Assembly (NCBI RefSeq): GCF_017377735.1
Contig: NZ_JAFVMH010000008.1
Span: forward strand, 1 to 64,000
Length of the DNA: 64,000 nucleotides
From: Acetobacter garciniae
Lineage (GTDB): Bacteria; Pseudomonadota; Alphaproteobacteria; Acetobacterales; Acetobacteraceae
Reading direction: 5' to 3'
Position numbers and translations under genes: made by a program. The notes under the pieces were generated by a model. That model searched no databases. It had not been told where the DNA came from and saw only the letters and a list, made by a program, of their open reading frames with translations. Position 1 is the stretch's first letter. The number at the start of each line of letters is the position of its first letter. Positions 61,062-64,000 of this stretch are shown here, one piece after another.

Positions 61062-61439
61062 TCAAAGCCGCTGCCAGCGTGGCAGGCGACAGGACAATGT
61101 TCTGGCATGGTCTCGCACGCCTTTTGGCAAGGCTAATGTCAGCTGGTTTTCGAGGTCTCCCAACGACATACCCAGGGTCTTAGCCATGTGCATGCGGTCA
61201 GCGACAGGCAGGAGTTTTCGGACCACGGCGACGGTCGTCACTTCCGGATAAGACGCGGTTCTCCAGCGAGAAATCCGATCATAAATCCGGTGGTCAGCCG
61301 CCCGACGCATGAGGACGTCATATCCCTGGTCTTTTTCCTGGTCACCGAGATAGTCGGCCAGCAGGACCGCCAGTTCTGTGTCGATCTGAACGCTCGAAAG
61401 CGACATAATTCTGTTCGGCCTGCCCGCGCGAAGAGTCAT
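61062..61439 (-). CDS. Hypothetical protein coupled to an STN-domain protein
   Basis: This 125-residue protein starts at ATG 61439 (GAGG upstream), overlapping the upstream gene's stop by 4 bases (ATGA). Its sequence (IDTELAVLLADYLGDQEKDQGYDVLMRRAADHRIYDRISRWR) is helical with no recognised domain. It is expressed with the STN-domain gene. Confidence 0.58.
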   Translation of the reverse strand: MTLRAGRPNRIMSLSSVQIDTELAVLLADYLGDQEKDQGYDVLMRRAADHRIYDRISRWRTASYPEVTTVAVVRKLLPVADRMHMAKTLGMSLGDLENQLTLALPKGVRDHARTLSCRLPRWQRL

Positions 61440-61903
61440 GATGCAGTCCTCAGGCCGGCCCGCGTGTCGCGCGATATCAGAGCCGTCGCATCCAGAGGGC
61501 TGACGCTCAAGCCCGAAACAGTGGCGGTGACGTCGACATGCACGGACCCGAACAGATGCAGGAGGGCGGCCTGAGGCGTATAGGCGCCCTTGACGGCTGC
61601 CGAGGTCCGGCCGTCCATAAGGATTGGGTCGACAAGGACCGGGCACCCGGTCTGCCGGCCCAATATCTCGATGGCGCGGGCCAGTGGCATGGATGGAATG
61701 TTCACCGGCTGCTTTTCTGTCTCGCACGACAGCACATCATGCGGCGCATGAGCCGATGCCTGCGAGGCCATTCCGACCAGCAGCATGAGGACGAGACCCA
61801 CAGCGACGTGTGGTCTCTCCCTCTGCCGAAGGCGCCGAGGTTGTTTGGCCGTCTGTTCCGCTCGCTCCGTCTCTCCGGCGGAATGCGACCAAACTGGCCT
61901 CAT
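61436..61903 (-). CDS. Periplasmic STN-domain protein
   Basis: From ATG 61903 the protein has a signal peptide (HVAVGLVLMLLVGMASQASA) and a single STN (secretin/TonB short N-terminal) domain: INIPSMPLARAIEILGRQTG-like, with VLVDPILMDGRTSAAVKGAYTPQAALLHLF. STN domains normally sit at the N-terminus of TonB-dependent receptors or secretins and contact regulators; here one stands alone. The frame is open upstream (an alternative start is 61990). It may act in signalling at the outer membrane. Confidence 0.65.
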   Translation of the reverse strand: MRPVWSHSAGETERAEQTAKQPRRLRQRERPHVAVGLVLMLLVGMASQASAHAPHDVLSCETEKQPVNIPSMPLARAIEILGRQTGCPVLVDPILMDGRTSAAVKGAYTPQAALLHLFGSVHVDVTATVSGLSVSPLDATALISRDTRAGLRTAS

Positions 61904-62144
61904 TGTCCCCAGTGAACGGGGCACGGGGGGATGGTTATTCCAATAGTGCTGAAGCGCCTTCAGGTTGAGAAAATGGATAAAGCTCGACATCTCCCTGTTC
62001 TTGCTGCTTTTGATTTCATCTTCAGAGACGCGGGGCCTCCGATGCAAGGCCCCGCTCCACCCTCTCATTCCTGCGGTCGTTCCAGAAAAGACGGCGTTTC
62101 CGCTCGGAGAAGGCGTTTCTGATCTACCCGACGCGGTCAGTGCC

Positions 62145-62414
62145 TTACGCGGCGACCGAAACTGGCGGTGCGGCTCTTGCCCGCACGGGGAGACGGAACG
62201 CGAGATCAGAAGCCAGGGGATCACACCCGGCAGGGGCGACCGCGCCCGTCTGGACCAGACGTTCCAGCGTGGCGCGAAGTCTGATCCCCGGTATACCGGT
62301 ATGGGCCACCAGAGACGTCAGCGTCACGCCACGTCCGTCATGACTGAGGCGACGAAGCATGGAGAGGACACGCGGAGCTAGCGGATCGTCTCCGAAAAGG
62401 GGGCGCGTTACCAT
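62145..62414 (-). CDS. Small winged-helix regulator
   Basis: This 89-residue protein resembles a single winged helix: RVLSMLRRLSHDGRGVTLTSLVAHTGIPGIRLRATLERLVQTGAV. It follows a tiny gene whose stop overlaps its start, so it is translationally coupled. Its target is unknown. Confidence 0.6.
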   Translation of the reverse strand: MVTRPLFGDDPLAPRVLSMLRRLSHDGRGVTLTSLVAHTGIPGIRLRATLERLVQTGAVAPAGCDPLASDLAFRLPVRARAAPPVSVAA

Positions 62415-62506
62415 GATACGCCTCCCTCAAGTCGGTTGCGCCATCTCCGGGCGGCTGTGCGCAAGGAGCGGCGATAGCGGGAATAAAGTCCTTTCAGTGT
62501 CGACAT
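62408..62506 (-). CDS. Tiny basic protein (32 residues)
   Basis: ATG 62506 follows TCGGAGGATGTGG on the minus strand. The peptide MSTLKGLYSRYRRSLRTAAR continues RWRNRLEGGVSW and stops at 62408, inside the start of the winged-helix gene. It is very basic. It may be a real micro-protein or a leader peptide that couples translation. Confidence 0.5.
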   Translation of the reverse strand: MSTLKGLYSRYRRSLRTAARRWRNRLEGGVSW

Positions 62507-62778
62507 CCACATCCTCCGAAAGCAACATGGACTTCAGTTGTCTGGCTCACAGAGCCTATGCCGGACCCTATGGCGTCCGGCGAAAGCAAGATTGGAAGAG
62601 ATGCTTGCCTCGTCAAGGGGTACGAAATCCAGATTGTTTTTCATGAATAATTTTATTATTTATATTTGTATTTATTTTTTGTGGTTATGTTGCGGACGGA
62701 AATTACAGGGGGCTTGTTGATATTCGTTGAACATCATGGCGATGATCGCAGAAAATCAATATATTTTCCTTCTATGAT
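62507..62778. other. AT-rich intergenic region
   Basis: Contains a strongly AT-rich stretch (62640-62680) and no convincing gene on either strand. It probably holds the promoter for the minus-strand pair ending at 62145. Confidence 0.5.
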
Positions 62779-62803
62779 GGTGGCCCGGGGTTTTCCGGCC
62801 ACC
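62779..62803 (-). terminator. Hairpin behind the secreted protein gene
   Basis: Arms GGTGGCC / GGCCACC enclose an 11 base loop, 8 bases after the stop of the minus-strand gene at 62811. There is no T-run. Confidence 0.45.
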
Positions 62804-62810
62804 ACCTGTC

Positions 62811-63383
62811 TTATAGAGCGCTTCCAGCGTGTCCGTTCGTCGGGACTTCCGTCAGCGTCTCGACGGCGGGGGTGAGAGCCGTCGAACCAGCCTTTTGATC
62901 TCCGAGATTGTCAACTGCTATCGGCGCGGCTAGCGCCGCACAGGCGTTGCTTCCGGTGCGTGACACATGAACGATTGGCGCCGCCTGACCGTCTGATGTG
63001 ATCGTGATCGTCTGCGTACAGGCGATGGGTCCACCGGTGCTGACCGCCTCGAAACGCTGCCAGGACATGCTCTGTTTCGGGAGATCATGACTAACAGCCG
63101 GAACGGCGCGCAGGGCACCGCCCAGCCGCGAGCCCAATGTCCGATCGACCGCCTCCATGAGAGCCATATTGCGTGCCATCATGCGATTAACGGCGTCGAA
63201 CATGTCGATATCAGGCAATGCCGCTGTCGTCGCGATGCCCTGGACCGGGACCAGGATACCGACCTGATGTCCCCGTGCATCAACGACGCGCAACGTATCC
63301 TGAGCCTGCGCAGGCAGGGCAGCCGCGCCGCAGGCCAGTGTAGCAACAAAGACGCCAGCCTGAAACATACGAGAAAAATGCAT
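62811..63383 (-). CDS. Periplasmic hypothetical protein
   Basis: This 190-residue protein starts at ATG 63383 after GGAGG (8 bases), with a signal peptide FQAGVFVATLACGAAALPAQAQ. The mature part includes VVDARGHQVGILVPVQG, a likely processed strand pair, and two Cys (ACTQTITITSDGQ, NACAAL) that could form a disulphide. Its family is not recognised. Confidence 0.68.
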   Translation of the reverse strand: MHFSRMFQAGVFVATLACGAAALPAQAQDTLRVVDARGHQVGILVPVQGIATTAALPDIDMFDAVNRMMARNMALMEAVDRTLGSRLGGALRAVPAVSHDLPKQSMSWQRFEAVSTGGPIACTQTITITSDGQAAPIVHVSRTGSNACAALAAPIAVDNLGDQKAGSTALTPAVETLTEVPTNGHAGSAL

Positions 63384-63478
63384 TTTGGAATCCTCCGTGT
63401 CTGTTAAGCAGTGTCGGACGACGGCAGGAATATGGGCTGGGTAAATAGCGCCAGCAAGAGGTGGAGGAAGACTACATT

Positions 63479-63661
63479 GATCGTCTGATCCGGATATGAG
63501 CGTGTATAGGCGTCCACACCAGAGGGATCCGGATCGGTCCACACCGTCTCGTCGCATGCGCAGTCCGGGCTACCGACCCTTCGGCTTGCGGCCGCCACAG
63601 ACGACGTCATCACCGCGCGCTCCACACCACTCCGGATCGCCGCACGCAGCACCCGTCGCCC
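63479..63661 (-). pseudogene. Short-chain dehydrogenase/epimerase, internal fragment
   Basis: The minus-strand peptide RRVLRAAIRSGVERAVMTSS (continuing VAAASRRVGSPDCACDETVW) matches the middle of NAD-dependent epimerase/dehydratase proteins (RVLRAA..AGV.R.VMTSS.AA). The N-terminal NAD-binding glycine motif and the C-terminus are missing. Confidence 0.6.
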
Positions 63662-63851
63662 TCTTCTCGATGGCCAGCCTATAAAGACGGGCAACGTCGA
63701 GCACATGCGCTGCAGGCCAGAAATTGCTCCCATCTCCCACATAGGCGCAGGTCCCATTTGCACGAAAAATCTCGATCAGCGGTGTGATGAGCCCCTGCTT
63801 TGCCCTCTCGTGAACCTGGGGAAGCCGCACCACCGAAGCGCGGATAGAGAC
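63654..63851 (-). pseudogene. Short-chain dehydrogenase, C-terminal-half fragment
   Basis: The peptide VVRLPQVHERAKQGLITPLI, then YVGDGSNFWPAAHVLDVARLYRLAIE, matches the second half of NAD(P)-dependent SDR oxidoreductases. It is joined directly to the internal fragment of a second SDR, so both genes are broken by recombination. Confidence 0.6.
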
Positions 63852-64000
63852 GATATGCGCGATCGTGCAGTGGCAATGTCAGTAACGTTTTGGTCTGCCA
63901 CGTCCTTGGCTGATTGAGTTTTCGCATGTGCAGCATGGACGGATCTCAGGTATTACGGCGACCAATTCTCCAATGTGGATGGTCGTTGTCAGGGAGTCCA
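63852..64000. other. Right-edge sequence without a supported gene
   Basis: The last ~150 bases carry no gene I can support. They may be further dehydrogenase or IS debris. Confidence 0.4.

Overview
The window looks like a 64 kb piece of a large plasmid from an alphaproteobacterium, most likely an acetic acid bacterium (Acetobacteraceae). This is inferred from gene content and GC-rich coding style, not from a database match. It carries a RepA/RPA-type initiator with iterons, a ParA/ParB pair, a MobF relaxase, ssb, ArdC, two toxin-antitoxin pairs and many small plasmid-type genes of unknown function. No rRNA, tRNA or CRISPR array was seen. No type IV secretion genes are inside the window, so any conjugation machinery must lie outside it or in trans.

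Layout. 1-6.3 kb is an insertion-sequence graveyard: the start of an autotransporter gene running off the left edge, a complete IS3-family element with perfect 25 bp ends inside a LysR regulator remnant, truncated IS630 and IS5 transposases, an intact secreted M20 peptidase, and further remnants. 6.3-13.5 kb is accessory: a DUF1612 regulator, VapBC, a large SIR2-STAND protein that is a likely anti-phage gene, a MarC membrane protein and a tyrosine recombinase. 13.5-17.5 kb is the replication and partition core: repeats, parA, parB, two long palindromes, rep, then iterons and a DnaA-type box. 17.8-24.1 kb holds a 1710-residue DNA methylase-helicase (DarB-like layout) and a PAPS-reductase-family protein, followed by an AT-rich 543-residue orphan gene on the other strand.

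26.2-49.8 kb is a long, mostly plus-strand accessory block: a large ParB-like protein, many small unknown proteins, a secreted NucA-type nuclease, an HU-like protein, a WGR protein, a Toprim protein, a UvrD-like helicase, an HD-GYP protein, DUF1173, GapR, ArdC and ssb. Long nested inverted repeats sit between or at the ends of these genes, and three transcription starts share one promoter pattern. A 648 bp segment occurs twice, each copy ending in that promoter. 49.9-53.9 kb is a minus-strand cluster (globin-coupled chemotaxis transducer, membrane protein, ParA-like protein with a degenerate P-loop, coiled-coil protein). A hairpin-rich spacer, which is an oriT candidate, separates it from a plus-strand unit (ribbon-helix-helix protein, MazEF-like pair, small accessory protein, MobF relaxase). 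59-64 kb holds stress and envelope genes (Hsp20 with a heat-shock-type promoter, PsiE, an STN-domain protein, secreted proteins) and ends in broken short-chain dehydrogenase fragments.

How it fits together: rep, par and the iterons maintain the replicon. The relaxase, Ssb, ArdC and methylase-helicase fit conjugative entry and evasion of restriction. VapBC, MazEF and SIR2-STAND would stabilise the plasmid or defend its host. Functions of most genes between 28 and 48 kb cannot be assigned from sequence alone.
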